Positions 45,683 to 55,291 of a DNA stretch of 64,000 nucleotides are shown here, one piece after another. The stretch is from Clostridium chrysemydis. GTDB taxonomy: Bacteria; Bacillota; Clostridia; Clostridiales; Clostridiaceae. Position 1 is the stretch's first letter, and each line of letters starts with the position of its first letter. The notes below the pieces were generated by a model. That model was given only the letters and a program-made list of their open reading frames with translations, made no database searches and was not told the DNA's origin. Position numbers and translations under genes: made by a program. The DNA lies in contig NZ_JADEKP010000001.1 of NCBI RefSeq assembly GCF_015234215.1, forward strand, positions 682,001-746,000, given 5' to 3'.

Positions 45683-46684
45683 TTGTTAACTTATAAAGAT
45701 TCAGGTGTAAATATAGAAGAAGGATATAGGTCAGTTAAACTTATACAAGAATATGCAAAAAAAACTATGAGTGAATATGTATTAAATGGACTAGGTTCAT
45801 TTGCTGGTATGGTTGAACTTCCAGAGGGATATAAAAAACCAGTATTAGTTTCAGGAACAGATGGAGTTGGAACTAAGCTTGAAATAGCTTGTAAAAAAGA
45901 AAAGTATGATACAGTCGGGGTAGATTGCGTTGCTATGTGCGTAAATGATATCTTATGTCATGGTGCAAAACCTTTATTTTTCTTAGACTATATAGCTTGT
46001 GGAAAGTTAGACTCTAGGGTTTCAGCTGATTTAGTTAAAGGTGTATCTGACGGCTGCATAGAATCAGATTGTTCACTTATAGGTGGAGAAACTGCTGAAA
46101 TGCCAGGGTTTTATAAAGAAGGAGATTATGATATTGCAGGTTTTGCAGTAGGAATAGTTGATAAAGATAAGATTATTACTGGAAAAGATATAAAAGAAGG
46201 AGACAAGCTTATAGGATTAAAATCTTCAGGGATTCATTCAAATGGTTTTTCTCTTGTTAGAAAATTATTTAAAGATTTAGATATGGAGTATAAGGGAGAA
46301 GCTGTATATAAAACTTTATTAACTCCAACAAAAATATATGTAAAACCAATCCTTAAGATATTAGAAAAATTCAAGATTAATGGAATGGCTCATATTACTG
46401 GTGGTGGTTTTTATGAAAATATTCCAAGGATGTTTAAAGAAGATAACTTAACTGCTGTAGTTTTAAAAGATAGCTATGAAGTTCCAGAGATATTTAATAA
46501 ATTAGTAGAACTTGGTGCAAATAAAGAAGATATGTATAACACATTTAATATGGGAATAGGATTTGTTTTATGTGTAGACAAAGAAATATCAAATGATGTT
46601 TTAAATGAATTAATAAATTTAGGTGAAGAGGCATTTGAAATAGGGTATGTGACTTGTGGAGGTGAAGGTGTTTGTTTAGAATAG
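45683..46684 (+). CDS. purM: AIR synthetase
   Basis: The 333-residue enzyme converts FGAM to AIR. Typical blocks are LTYKDSGVNIEEGYR at the start, GTDGVGTKLEIA, DCVAMCVNDILCHGA and GGETAEMPGFY. I choose TTG 45683 because the protein then begins exactly where PurM proteins do, with GAAAGGT upstream; an in-frame TTG at 45662 would overlap purF by 11 bases. Confidence 0.93.
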   Translation: MLTYKDSGVNIEEGYRSVKLIQEYAKKTMSEYVLNGLGSFAGMVELPEGYKKPVLVSGTDGVGTKLEIACKKEKYDTVGVDCVAMCVNDILCHGAKPLFFLDYIACGKLDSRVSADLVKGVSDGCIESDCSLIGGETAEMPGFYKEGDYDIAGFAVGIVDKDKIITGKDIKEGDKLIGLKSSGIHSNGFSLVRKLFKDLDMEYKGEAVYKTLLTPTKIYVKPILKILEKFKINGMAHITGGGFYENIPRMFKEDNLTAVVLKDSYEVPEIFNKLVELGANKEDMYNTFNMGIGFVLCVDKEISNDVLNELINLGEEAFEIGYVTCGGEGVCLE

Positions 46685-47265
46685 CAGTTTTAGCTTCAGG
46701 AAGTGGATCAAACCTTCAATCTATAATAGATGAAATAGAAAATAATAATTTAGACTGTGAAATAGAAGTTGTAATTGGAAGTAAAGAAGGAATATACGCT
46801 TTAAGTAGAGCTAGAAAACATGGCATAGATGCAGAAGTTATAAAAGATTCAGATGAAATATTAAAAAGGCTTAAAGGAAAGGTTGATTTAATAGTTTTAG
46901 CTGGCTATTTATCAATACTTAAAGGAGAAATATTAGAAGTATTTAAAGATAAAATAATTAATATTCATCCATCTTTAATACCTGCCTTTTGTGGAAGTAA
47001 GATGTACGGATTAAAGGTTCATGAAGCTGCTATAAATAAGGGGGTTAAATATACTGGGTGTACAGTTCATTTTGTAAATAATGAAGTAGATGGTGGCGCT
47101 ATTATTATGCAAGATGTAGTTCCAGTTTATTTTAATGATACTAAAGAGATTCTTCAAAAAAGGGTATTGATTAGAGAACATAAATTATTACCTCAAGCTA
47201 TTAAATATATTAGTGAGAACAAGGTTAAAATTATTGATAATAAAGTTTTGATAAAAGAAGACTAG
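46672..47265 (+). CDS. purN: GAR transformylase (folate-dependent)
   Basis: The 197-residue enzyme formylates GAR with 10-formyl-THF. It shows AVLASGSGSNLQ, the LAGYLSIL segment, catalytic Asn/His region NIHPSLIPAF and VHFVNNEVDGG. The start is TTG, set by GGAGGTGAAGG a few bases upstream, overlapping purM by 13 bases. Confidence 0.95.
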   Translation: MFRIAVLASGSGSNLQSIIDEIENNNLDCEIEVVIGSKEGIYALSRARKHGIDAEVIKDSDEILKRLKGKVDLIVLAGYLSILKGEILEVFKDKIINIHPSLIPAFCGSKMYGLKVHEAAINKGVKYTGCTVHFVNNEVDGGAIIMQDVVPVYFNDTKEILQKRVLIREHKLLPQAIKYISENKVKIIDNKVLIKED

Positions 47266-47279
47266 GAGGATATGTATAG

Positions 47280-48782
47280 ATGAAAAAGAGAGCATTAATT
47301 AGTGTTTATGATAAAGAGGGAGTTTTAGATTTAGCAAAGTTTTTAGAAAGTAAGGATGTAGAAATTATATCAACTGGAGGAACTTTTAAATACCTTAAAG
47401 AAAATGGCGTTTCAGTTACTGAAGTAAACAGTATAACAGATTTCCCTGAAATGCTAGATGGTAGAGTTAAAACGCTTCACCCATTTATACATGCTGGTAT
47501 TTTAGCAATAAGAGATAATAAAGAACATATGGAAACAATAAAAAATCATAATATTAATACTATAGATTACGTTGTAGTTAACCTTTACCCATTTTTCTTA
47601 AAGGTACGCGAGGATTTAAGCTTTGATGAAAAGGTTGAATTTATAGATATAGGCGGACCTACTATGCTAAGAGCTGCTGCTAAGAATTTTAAAGATGTAG
47701 TAGTTTTATCTGATATTTCTGATTATAAAAGGGTTATTAAAGAGATTGATGAATCAAATGATGTATCTTTAGGATTAAGAAAAGAGCTAGCTGGAAAGGT
47801 ATTTAATTTGATGAGTGCATATGATGCTGCAATTTCAAACTTCTTATTAGAAGATATAGATAATCCAAAATATTTATCAGTATCTTATGAAAAAGCAGAA
47901 GATTTAAGATATGGAGAAAATCCACACCAAAGGGCAACTTATTATAAATCTCTTGAACATTCTGGAAGTATGAATAGTTTTGAAGTATTAAATGGAAAAG
48001 CATTATCTTATAACAACTTAAAAGATGTTGATATAGCTTGGAAAGTTTGTAATGAATTTAAAGAGCCAGCTTGTTGCGCTCTTAAACATAATACTCCTTG
48101 TGGAGTTGCAGTTGGAGAAAATGATTTTGAAGTATATAAAAAGGCTCACGACGCTGATCCTACTTCTATATTTGGTGGAATAGTTGCATTAAATAGAAAA
48201 GTAACTAAAGAAACTGCAAGTGAAATGAGTAAAATTTTCTTAGAAGTTATTATAGCACCAGAATATGATGATGATGCTTTAGAAATCTTAAAAGCTAAAA
48301 AGAATTTAAGAGTTTTAAAGTGTAATGTAATGCCAAGTTCTAAAAAATATATGGTTTCAATAGATGGAGGAATATTAGTTCAAGATGAAGATACAAAATC
48401 TTTAGAAGAATTAAATGTAGTTACAGAAAACAAGCCTTCAGAACAAGAATTAAAAGATATGATATTTGGAATGAAGGTAGTAAAATACGTAAAATCTAAT
48501 GCTATAGTTGCTGTTAAAGACGGTGTTGCTGTAGGAATTGGAGGCGGACAAGTTAATAGGATTTGGGCAACTAGTGAAGCTTTAGAAAGAGGAAAAGGTG
48601 CTACTATCTTAGCATCAGATGCATTCTTCCCATTTAGAGATTGTGTAGATGAGGCTAATAAGTCTGGAATTAAAGGGATAATTCAACCTGGTGGTTCTAT
48701 AAGAGATGAAGAATCTATAAAAGCTTGTAACGAACACGGTATATCTATGGTATTTACTGGTGTAAGGCATTTTAAACATTAA
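47280..48782 (+). CDS. purH: Bifunctional AICAR transformylase / IMP cyclohydrolase
   Basis: The 500-residue enzyme catalyses the last two steps to IMP. The N-terminal MGS-like cyclohydrolase domain (about 1-185) has [12 protein letters not shown] and DGRVKTLHP. The C-terminal transformylase has [17 protein letters not shown] and SDAFFPFRD. Standard length and order in the operon. Confidence 0.96.
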   Translation: MKKRALISVYDKEGVLDLAKFLESKDVEIISTGGTFKYLKENGVSVTEVNSITDFPEMLDGRVKTLHPFIHAGILAIRDNKEHMETIKNHNINTIDYVVVNLYPFFLKVREDLSFDEKVEFIDIGGPTMLRAAAKNFKDVVVLSDISDYKRVIKEIDESNDVSLGLRKELAGKVFNLMSAYDAAISNFLLEDIDNPKYLSVSYEKAEDLRYGENPHQRATYYKSLEHSGSMNSFEVLNGKALSYNNLKDVDIAWKVCNEFKEPACCALKHNTPCGVAVGENDFEVYKKAHDADPTSIFGGIVALNRKVTKETASEMSKIFLEVIIAPEYDDDALEILKAKKNLRVLKCNVMPSSKKYMVSIDGGILVQDEDTKSLEELNVVTENKPSEQELKDMIFGMKVVKYVKSNAIVAVKDGVAVGIGGGQVNRIWATSEALERGKGATILASDAFFPFRDCVDEANKSGIKGIIQPGGSIRDEESIKACNEHGISMVFTGVRHFKH

Positions 48783-48799
48783 AAAGGTGGTATGTATTT

Positions 48800-50050
48800 A
48801 TGAGAATACTTTTAATAGGGTCTGGCGGAAGAGAGCACGCTATCTCTAGGAAGTTATCTAAAAGTGATAGGGTTTCTAAAATTTTTGTTGCACCAGGTAA
48901 TGGTGGAACAGAGAGAGAAAGAAAATGTGAAAATATAAATATTACTGATATAGATAAACTTTTAGATTTTGCAAAAAAAGAAAAGATAGATTTAACTATA
49001 GTTGGGCCTGAAGAGCCTCTTATAAAAGGAATAGTTAATAAGTTTAAGAAAGAAAACTTAAAAATATTTGGACCTGATAAAGCTTCAGCTATGCTTGAAG
49101 GAAGTAAGAGCTTTTCTAAAGATTTTATGAAAAAATATGATGTGAAAACTGCAGGTTATGAAGTTTTTTATGATTACGAAAAGGCAAAAGAATATTTAGA
49201 AATTTCAAAGTACCCTCTTGTTATAAAGGCTGACGGGCTAGCAGCTGGTAAGGGAGTAGTAATTGCTAAAGATAAAGATGAAGCAATAGATACTTTAAAG
49301 GAATTTATGTTAGAGGATATTTTTAAAGGGGCCGGGAAAAAGATAGTAATTGAAGAATTTTTAGAAGGAATAGAAGCATCTATTTTATCTATTTGCGATG
49401 GAAAAACTATTCTTCCATTTCTATCAGCAAAAGATCATAAGCAAATCTACGATGATAATAAAGGACCAAATACAGGGGGGATGGGTGTAGTTGCTCCAAA
49501 TCCTTATGTTACAGATGAAGTTTTAGAAGATTTTAAGAAAAATATTATGGATAAAACTTTAAAAGGAATAAAAGAAGAAGGTTTTGATTTTAAAGGAATA
49601 ATATTTTTTGGAATAATGATAACTAAAGAAGGAGTAAAACTTTTAGAATATAATGTAAGGATGGGGGACCCTGAAACTCAATCTATATTATATTTAATGG
49701 AAAATGACTTCTTAGATGTAATTTTAAAAGCTTTAGATGAAGATTTAGAAAATGTTAAGTTATCTTGGAAAAAAGGATATGCTTTAAATGTTGTTTTATC
49801 AGCTAAGGGTTACCCTAAAAAGCCTAGAAAAGGCGATAAAATAACTATAAAGAAAGAGTCTAGAGAAAATATCTTTATAGCTGGTGCGAATTTAGAGGGA
49901 GAGACTCTAAAAACATCAGGAGGAAGGGTTTTATCAGTAGTAGGAATAGGCGAAACATTAGAAAAAGCTAGAGAAAATGTATATAATCTAGTTAAAGATG
50001 TTGACTTTGATGGGGCTTATTATAGAAAAGATATAGGAAAAGCAAAATAA
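48800..50050 (+). CDS. purD: GAR synthetase
   Basis: The 416-residue ATP-grasp enzyme joins phosphoribosylamine and glycine. It shows LLIGSGGREHAI, VGPEEPL, the ATP-grasp loop KADGLAAGKGVV and YNVRMGDPETQ. Last gene of the operon, followed by a terminator and then the second IS copy. Confidence 0.96.
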   Translation: MRILLIGSGGREHAISRKLSKSDRVSKIFVAPGNGGTERERKCENINITDIDKLLDFAKKEKIDLTIVGPEEPLIKGIVNKFKKENLKIFGPDKASAMLEGSKSFSKDFMKKYDVKTAGYEVFYDYEKAKEYLEISKYPLVIKADGLAAGKGVVIAKDKDEAIDTLKEFMLEDIFKGAGKKIVIEEFLEGIEASILSICDGKTILPFLSAKDHKQIYDDNKGPNTGGMGVVAPNPYVTDEVLEDFKKNIMDKTLKGIKEEGFDFKGIIFFGIMITKEGVKLLEYNVRMGDPETQSILYLMENDFLDVILKALDEDLENVKLSWKKGYALNVVLSAKGYPKKPRKGDKITIKKESRENIFIAGANLEGETLKTSGGRVLSVVGIGETLEKARENVYNLVKDVDFDGAYYRKDIGKAK

Positions 50051-50065
50051 ATATAGATTAAATTT

Positions 50066-50103
50066 AAAAGAGGCTTAAAAATAGTATTTTAGGCTTCTTT
50101 TTA
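50066..50103 (+). terminator. Terminator of the purine operon
   Basis: AAAAGAGGC and GCTTCTTTTT pair (one G-U) around an A/T-rich inner stem, ending in a T-run, 16 bases after purD. Confidence 0.75.
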
Positions 50104-50245
50104 TGTATATATGAAATTTTTGAATTTTGAGGAGTAATTTATAAAAGGGATTCAAAATATAAATATAGTGATATTAGTTAAGAGAATTCATCCATTTTTT
50201 AGTAATAGGCCTTAGTTTTATGATATAAATAATATATTAAAAAAA

Positions 50246-51364
50246 ACTACACCATTGTTACGAAATATTATTGGTACAAGGGATTTTCGCTATATAGGGT
50301 TAAATTTTTGATGTTTTGGACAAGTAAAAATATTAAGACATGCTATATAGAATTAATTTAGATAGACAAGTAGTTACGCTAAGGACAAGCTATCTAAACA
50401 TACTTATATTAGGATTAAAGTAAAAGTAAAACTAAAGTACTTTTACACAAAAAATAGAGCTTATTAAATTAGATAAAATAGTATGTTTTTCATAAGATCC
50501 TTCGTAAATATAAACAAACCAATTTAAATAAACTTGCAGATACTTTGTAGCAACACTTCTAAATTTTCTAAACCATCTTCTTAAATTTAGTATAAAATCA
50601 GAACAGTTATTAAGTAAAATTTCACTTTCTTGCCTAGAAATTTTTAATTCTTTCTTTTTATGAAGAGAATAATTTAACTTCTTTGATACAATGTAAGAAA
50701 ATCTATCTTTTCCTGGTAAAAAGTAAGTATTAAATACTGGGTTGAACTCATATAATAAATTCTCTATAGATTCTTTTGTAGGGCTCATAGAATCAAAGGA
50801 TATCTTAGCTAGAGAATAATTGTTTTTGTTAATGGTTGTGGCTACGAATATGTTTTTTCTTTTAGAAATAGTGCAAACTGGAGGAGTCTTTTGCCCTTTA
50901 AAGCTTTCTAAAAACTTAGTATGTCTCATAGCTGTAATTATGTGAGTTCTTCTAGAGTCTGTGTAAGTTTCAATATGTTTGAGAATTTTATGTCTCCACC
51001 TAAAAGATGTCTCGATACATATGTTTAATCTACCTGCGCAATCTCTTATAGTAGCACCAGATAACATAAGACGAGTATATTTCTCCCAAAGATCAACACT
51101 CTTTCTAGTATTATGCCAGATGAGTCCAGTTCCTTCGTTAAAAGTCTTAAGACAATCCTTGCATTGATACCTTTGGACATTCCTGTATTTACCGTATTTA
51201 ATAAAATGTTTTGAACTGCAATGGGGACAATCAGATGTATGTACCATAAAATCACCTCGAAAATTTTGAAATTTTTTAATTATTTTGATTATGGACATAA
51301 AATATAGGCTTTATTCAGTCAATCAGATTAAAATACCAACAAAGAAGCAAAACAATGTTGTAGT
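50246..51364 (-). mobile_element. IS1595-like insertion element, copy 2 (about 1119 bp)
   Basis: Same orientation as copy 1. Ends are ACTACACCATTGTT (50246-50259, one mismatch to the other end) and the complement of ACTACAACATTGTT (51351-51364). By eye the two copies are about 90% identical, including the non-coding ends. No clear target duplication. Confidence 0.82.
50432..51247 (-). CDS. IS1595-family transposase-like protein with altered catalytic residues, copy 2
   Basis: The 271-residue protein (start ATG 51247 with GAGGTGATTTT upstream) has the same length as copy 1 and differs at about 20 residues. It keeps the zinc ribbon Cys7/10/29/32, the helix-turn-helix and the VATKYL block. It also keeps the unusual MRHTKFLESFKG where ADET-FL-SFKG is expected. 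The frame is open 17 codons further upstream, but in copy 1 that extension is broken, so it is not part of the gene. Most base differences between copies are silent, suggesting selection on the protein. Confidence 0.75.
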   Translation of the reverse strand: MVHTSDCPHCSSKHFIKYGKYRNVQRYQCKDCLKTFNEGTGLIWHNTRKSVDLWEKYTRLMLSGATIRDCAGRLNICIETSFRWRHKILKHIETYTDSRRTHIITAMRHTKFLESFKGQKTPPVCTISKRKNIFVATTINKNNYSLAKISFDSMSPTKESIENLLYEFNPVFNTYFLPGKDRFSYIVSKKLNYSLHKKKELKISRQESEILLNNCSDFILNLRRWFRKFRSVATKYLQVYLNWFVYIYEGSYEKHTILSNLISSIFCVKVL

Positions 51365-51557
51365 GGAAGTGAGAATTTATAAAAAATGTTCAGAAGGTAT
51401 GGTGTTGGAATAAATAGGAAGTCGATATAGGGAAAATTATATCAATTCCAATTTTTATAGTTAACTAAAGGCTTATAGAATTATTTTATTTAAACACAAT
51501 TAACTTATTTTTGAATAGACTAATATTAGGAGTTATAAATTAAAAAGAGGTGAAATT
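51365..51557. other. Spacer between IS copy 2 and the next gene
   Basis: A/T-rich, no reading frame or strong hairpin seen apart from the ribosome site of the gene at 51558. Confidence 0.4.
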
Positions 51558-51941
51558 TTGGATAGATTATCTCGTATTTTTAAAGAAGCATCTCTTAGAG
51601 CAGTTATATACTCTAAAAAAAATTTAGACTTAAGATTAGATTTCTCAGAAGAAAGCTTATTTTTAGTAGATGAGATATTAGAAATGTTTCATAAAGCTAA
51701 AAATGAAAGCCATCTAAATAGTGACAATATTATAGATATTTCTATGATGTTTGGCGGATATCTAGGAGAAGTAATAAGTAAAAATATTGGTGGAGAATGG
51801 GAAGAAAGTGAATTAAAAGAAATATTTATTGATATAAATGGATTTAAAGTTTTACCTATAAATATTATATATAAGAGAGTAAACTTTGGAGAAAAGGCGA
51901 CTGTTATTGGTTGGTATGAAAAATTCAAGAAAAAAATATGA
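51558..51941 (+). CDS. Hypothetical protein (127 residues)
   Basis: Starts at TTG with AAGAGGTGAAA upstream. It is soluble and acidic in the middle. The segment DISMMFGGYLGEVISKNIGGEWEE suggests a helical bundle domain found in small uncharacterised bacterial proteins, followed by a beta-rich end. No motif points to an enzyme. A strong terminator follows, so it is a single-gene unit. Function unknown. Confidence 0.7.
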   Translation: MDRLSRIFKEASLRAVIYSKKNLDLRLDFSEESLFLVDEILEMFHKAKNESHLNSDNIIDISMMFGGYLGEVISKNIGGEWEESELKEIFIDINGFKVLPINIIYKRVNFGEKATVIGWYEKFKKKI

Positions 51942-51946
51942 TTTTC

Positions 51947-51990
51947 AAATGCAGAAATACAAAAACTTATTTCTGCATTTTTTTATTTTA
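51947..51990 (+). terminator. Terminator after the 127-residue protein gene
   Basis: AAATGCAGAAATA / TATTTCTGCATTT, a perfect 13-pair stem, followed by TTTTATTTTA. Confidence 0.88.
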
Positions 51991-52204
51991 AAGTGTTTGA
52001 TTATTCAGAATATTTAGTATATAATGTTTTTATACTAAAGATGATGTTTAAGAATGAAGGTTCTTAGGCATTTTTTTTATATATTTTTAACCTATGAATT
52101 AAACGTTTTTAGTAAGCATATGATGATAAATGTAAAAGATTTCTACGGATAGATAAAGTTTTAATGGCAAGAATAATTTTTAGAATGATTTTGGAGGGAT
52201 AAAG

Positions 52205-52351
52205 ATGGATTACAATTCAATACCAAACTTAGATAGCTATGTAGCTAAATATATGGATGAAAATGGATGCAACTTTGAAGAGGCTTGTGCAGCACTTGAG
52301 ATCGACCAAAACCAAGTTTTTTCTAGAAGAGGCGTAGAAGAATTCGAATAA
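52205..52351 (+). CDS. Small acidic protein, 48 residues
   Basis: An ATG at 52205 with TTGGAGGG about 8 bases upstream opens 48 codons ending in TAA at 52351, followed at once by a strong terminator. The product starts MDYNSIPNLDSY and ends RRGVEEFE. It is acidic, has two Cys (in GCNFEEACAAL) and looks like one or two helices. The tidy ribosome site, ORF and terminator arrangement makes it a likely real gene. No family recognised. Confidence 0.7.
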   Translation: MDYNSIPNLDSYVAKYMDENGCNFEEACAALEIDQNQVFSRRGVEEFE

Positions 52352-52355
52352 AATG

Positions 52356-52388
52356 AAAAAGCAGTTTAAAAGCTGCTTTTTTATTTTT
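52356..52388 (+). terminator. Terminator of the 48-codon gene
   Basis: AAAAAGCAG / CTGCTTTTT stem with an 8-base loop and further T-rich sequence. Confidence 0.85.
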
Positions 52389-52463
52389 ATAAACTTTGAT
52401 AAATTTTGCTTATAGATATATAATAGAAGTTAATTAAGATAAGATAAAGAAAGAGGTAATATT

Positions 52464-53333
52464 ATGAAGATAAACAGAAACGATGACTGTTGGTGTGGAA
52501 GTGGGAAAAAATATAAAAAGTGTCATATGTCATTTGATGAAAAGTATGAAGAAATGAAAAGACAAGGTCATATGATGTTACCTAGAACTGTTGTTAAAAA
52601 TGAAGAGCAAATTAAAGGGATAAAAGAAAGTGCAAAAATAAACACTGAAGTGTTAGATTTAATTTCTGAAAAAATTCATGAAGGAATGAGCACAGAAGAA
52701 ATTAACACTTTAGTTCACGAATATACTGTAAGTAAAGGTGCAATTCCAGCTCCTTTAAATTATGGAGGTTTCCCAAAGAGCCTTTGTACTTCAATAAACG
52801 AAGAAGTATGTCACGGAATTCCAGATTCTAAAATAAAATTAAAATCAGGAGATATTATAAACACTGATGTTTCTACTATATTAAATGGTTATTTTTCAGA
52901 TGCATCAAGAATGTTTATGATAGGTGAAGTTTCAGAAGAAGCGAAAAGATTAGTTGAAGTTTCAAGGGAATGTTTAATTAAAGGGATTGAAGCTGTTAAA
53001 CCTTGGGGATTCTTTGGAGATATAGGAGCTGCAGTTCAAGAACACGCTGAAAAGAACGGTTTTTCTGTAGTTAGAGACTTTGGAGGGCACGGACTTGGAA
53101 TTCAATTCCATGAAGATCCTTTTGTAGCACACGTTGGTGAAAAAGGAACAGGACCTGTAATAATGCCGGGTATGGTATTTACTATAGAACCTATGATCAA
53201 TCAAGGCGGGTACGAAGTATTTGTAGATGCAGACAATGATTGGACTGCAATTACAGAAGATTATTCACTTTCAGCTCAGTGGGAACACACACTTTTAGTA
53301 ACGGAAGACGGAATAGAGATATTAACTTATTAG
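52464..53333 (+). CDS. map: Type I methionine aminopeptidase with N-terminal SEC-C zinc motif
   Basis: The 289-residue enzyme removes N-terminal methionine from new proteins. The first 20 residues hold the SEC-C motif DCWCGSGKKYKKCH, thought to contact ribosome or SecA/SecB-like partners. The catalytic domain shows NEEVCHGIP, the metal ligands in NTDVST and FSDASR, GGHGLG, FTIEPM and the final WEHTLLV Glu. Such SEC-C fused forms are known from clostridia. AAAGAGGTAA precedes the ATG; own terminator. Confidence 0.93.
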   Translation: MKINRNDDCWCGSGKKYKKCHMSFDEKYEEMKRQGHMMLPRTVVKNEEQIKGIKESAKINTEVLDLISEKIHEGMSTEEINTLVHEYTVSKGAIPAPLNYGGFPKSLCTSINEEVCHGIPDSKIKLKSGDIINTDVSTILNGYFSDASRMFMIGEVSEEAKRLVEVSRECLIKGIEAVKPWGFFGDIGAAVQEHAEKNGFSVVRDFGGHGLGIQFHEDPFVAHVGEKGTGPVIMPGMVFTIEPMINQGGYEVFVDADNDWTAITEDYSLSAQWEHTLLVTEDGIEILTY

Positions 53334-53340
53334 TTTTTTT

Positions 53341-53374
53341 ATAAAGCATAGTTTTTACTATGCTTTATTTTTTT
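53341..53374 (+). terminator. Terminator of the methionine aminopeptidase gene
   Basis: ATAAAGCATAG / CTATGCTTTAT perfect stem followed by seven T. Confidence 0.9.
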
Positions 53375-53598
53375 GCAATTTAATAAAATAAGTAAGAAAT
53401 TTAATTATAAATTTAATAGAAATAATATTTACTCTGAATAATTTTGATAAAAAAGTAAATCAAGGTTCATTAAAGTTACTTAAAATGAAACAATATTAAT
53501 TAAATATAAATAATGTAAAATAAAGGACGAATTTATTTAAAGAGGAATTTGGTTGGTATATACTTGATTATAGTAATATTGCAAGAAATGGTGATTAT

Positions 53599-55275
53599 AT
53601 GGAAAGAAAGAAAAGACTTGGAGATATATTGGTAGATCTTGGTTACATTAAAGAAGAAGATGTACAAGAAGCTATAAAAATTCAAAAATTAACAGGAAAA
53701 AGGCTTGGCGAAATATTTGTTGAAAGTGGGCTTATAACAGAAGAAAACTTACTAAATATTTTAGAAGTTCAACTTGGAATTCCAAGGCTAGATTTAGAGT
53801 CAACAGAAGTTGATATGAATGCAGTAAGTACAATAGGTGAAGCATTAGCTAGGAGGTATACCCTTATTCCTATATGTTTTAGTAAGGGGAAATTAACAGT
53901 TGCTATGGCAGACCCTTTAAATATATTTGCAGAAGAAGATGTATCTCTTTCTTCAGGATATGAATTAAATATTGGGATTGCATCTAAAGATGAGATAATT
54001 ACAGCTATTTCAAAGTATTATTCAAGAGAATATATGGATAAAGCTGCTAAAGAGATGAAAACGGCAGAAGAAAATAAGAAGAATGAACAAAGTTCTATTA
54101 TTAAGGATGAAAATAATTCGCCAGCTGTAAAACTTATAGATAGTATTATTGAAAACGCTGTAAGAAATAAAGTTAGTGATATTCACATAGAGCCTCAAAA
54201 AGATAAGGTTATTATAAGGTATAGGATTGACGGAAGACTTAGGAAGCAATTTGAAGCACCGAAGGAACCTTTTAATTCTATGATTACAAGAATTAAGATT
54301 TTAGGCGGAATGGATATATCAGAAAAAAGACTACCTCAAGATGGAAAGATAATAACAAATATAGAAGGAAAAGAAATAGACTTAAGGCTTTCTATTTTAC
54401 CTTCTATTACAGGAGAAAATCTTGTAATTAGAATACTTGATAAGAGTGCATTTTCTTTTTCGAAAGAGGACTTAGGATTTACAAAGAGGGGACTAGAAAC
54501 TGTAAATAAAATATTAGATAAACCTTATGGGATGCTTTTAGTTACAGGGCCTACAGGAAGTGGTAAAACTTCAACACTTTATTCAATATTAAAGGATATA
54601 AATAACGAAGAAAACAACGTAATTACTATAGAAGACCCTGTTGAATACAGTATGGATGAAATAGTCCAAGTAAATGTAAATAATAAAGCAGGTCTAACCT
54701 TTGCAAGTGGTCTTAGAAGTATTTTAAGGCAAGACCCCGATGTGATTATGGTTGGAGAAATAAGAGACGAAGAAACTGCAACTATGGCAATTAGAGCTGC
54801 AATTACAGGACATAGCGTACTAAGTACACTTCATACAAATGATGCGCCTTCTGCAATTATTAGGCTACTAGATATGAATATACCAGCATATTTAATAGCA
54901 TCATCCTTAACAGGAGTTATAGCACAAAGGTTAGTTAGAACATTATGTCCATCTTGCAAAGAAGAATATAATGCCTCTAAAACAGATAGAGAGGCACTTG
55001 GGATTAAAGATTCTGAAGAACTAAAACTTTATAAGCCTGTAGGTTGTCCTAAATGTAATGGGGTAGGCTATAAGGGAAGGAAGGCTATCTTTGAAATAAT
55101 GGATATTACAGACAATATAAGGGATATGATATCTAACAAAAACAGCATTATAGAGATAAGAAAAGAAGCAAAAAATTCTGGAATGGATACATTATTTGAA
55201 TCAGCAAAAGAGGATGTATTAAAAGGAATTACAAGTGTAGAAGAACTTATGAGAGTAACTCTTATAAAAGAATAA
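53599..55275 (+). CDS. pilB: Type IV pilus extension ATPase PilB
   Basis: The 558-residue hexameric ATPase powers pilus extension. An N-terminal MshEN/T2SSE_N domain (about 1-150, starting KRLGDILVDLGYI) is followed by the ATPase core. It has Walker A GPTGSGKTS (about 316-324), Asp box EDPVE, Walker B VIMVGEIRD, His box STLHTND and the zinc tetracysteine (CPSC near 450, CPKC near 484). First gene of the operon. No c-di-GMP riboswitch core is evident in the 265 bases upstream. Confidence 0.95.
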   Translation: MERKKRLGDILVDLGYIKEEDVQEAIKIQKLTGKRLGEIFVESGLITEENLLNILEVQLGIPRLDLESTEVDMNAVSTIGEALARRYTLIPICFSKGKLTVAMADPLNIFAEEDVSLSSGYELNIGIASKDEIITAISKYYSREYMDKAAKEMKTAEENKKNEQSSIIKDENNSPAVKLIDSIIENAVRNKVSDIHIEPQKDKVIIRYRIDGRLRKQFEAPKEPFNSMITRIKILGGMDISEKRLPQDGKIITNIEGKEIDLRLSILPSITGENLVIRILDKSAFSFSKEDLGFTKRGLETVNKILDKPYGMLLVTGPTGSGKTSTLYSILKDINNEENNVITIEDPVEYSMDEIVQVNVNNKAGLTFASGLRSILRQDPDVIMVGEIRDEETATMAIRAAITGHSVLSTLHTNDAPSAIIRLLDMNIPAYLIASSLTGVIAQRLVRTLCPSCKEEYNASKTDREALGIKDSEELKLYKPVGCPKCNGVGYKGRKAIFEIMDITDNIRDMISNKNSIIEIRKEAKNSGMDTLFESAKEDVLKGITSVEELMRVTLIKE

Positions 55276-55291
55276 AGGAGAATAGATAAAA

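Noticed and set aside
53375-53598. c-di-GMP riboswitch before the type IV pilus operon, as known before C. difficile pilus genes
   Set aside because: I searched by eye for the conserved cores of both riboswitch classes and found neither; a covariance-model scan would settle it.
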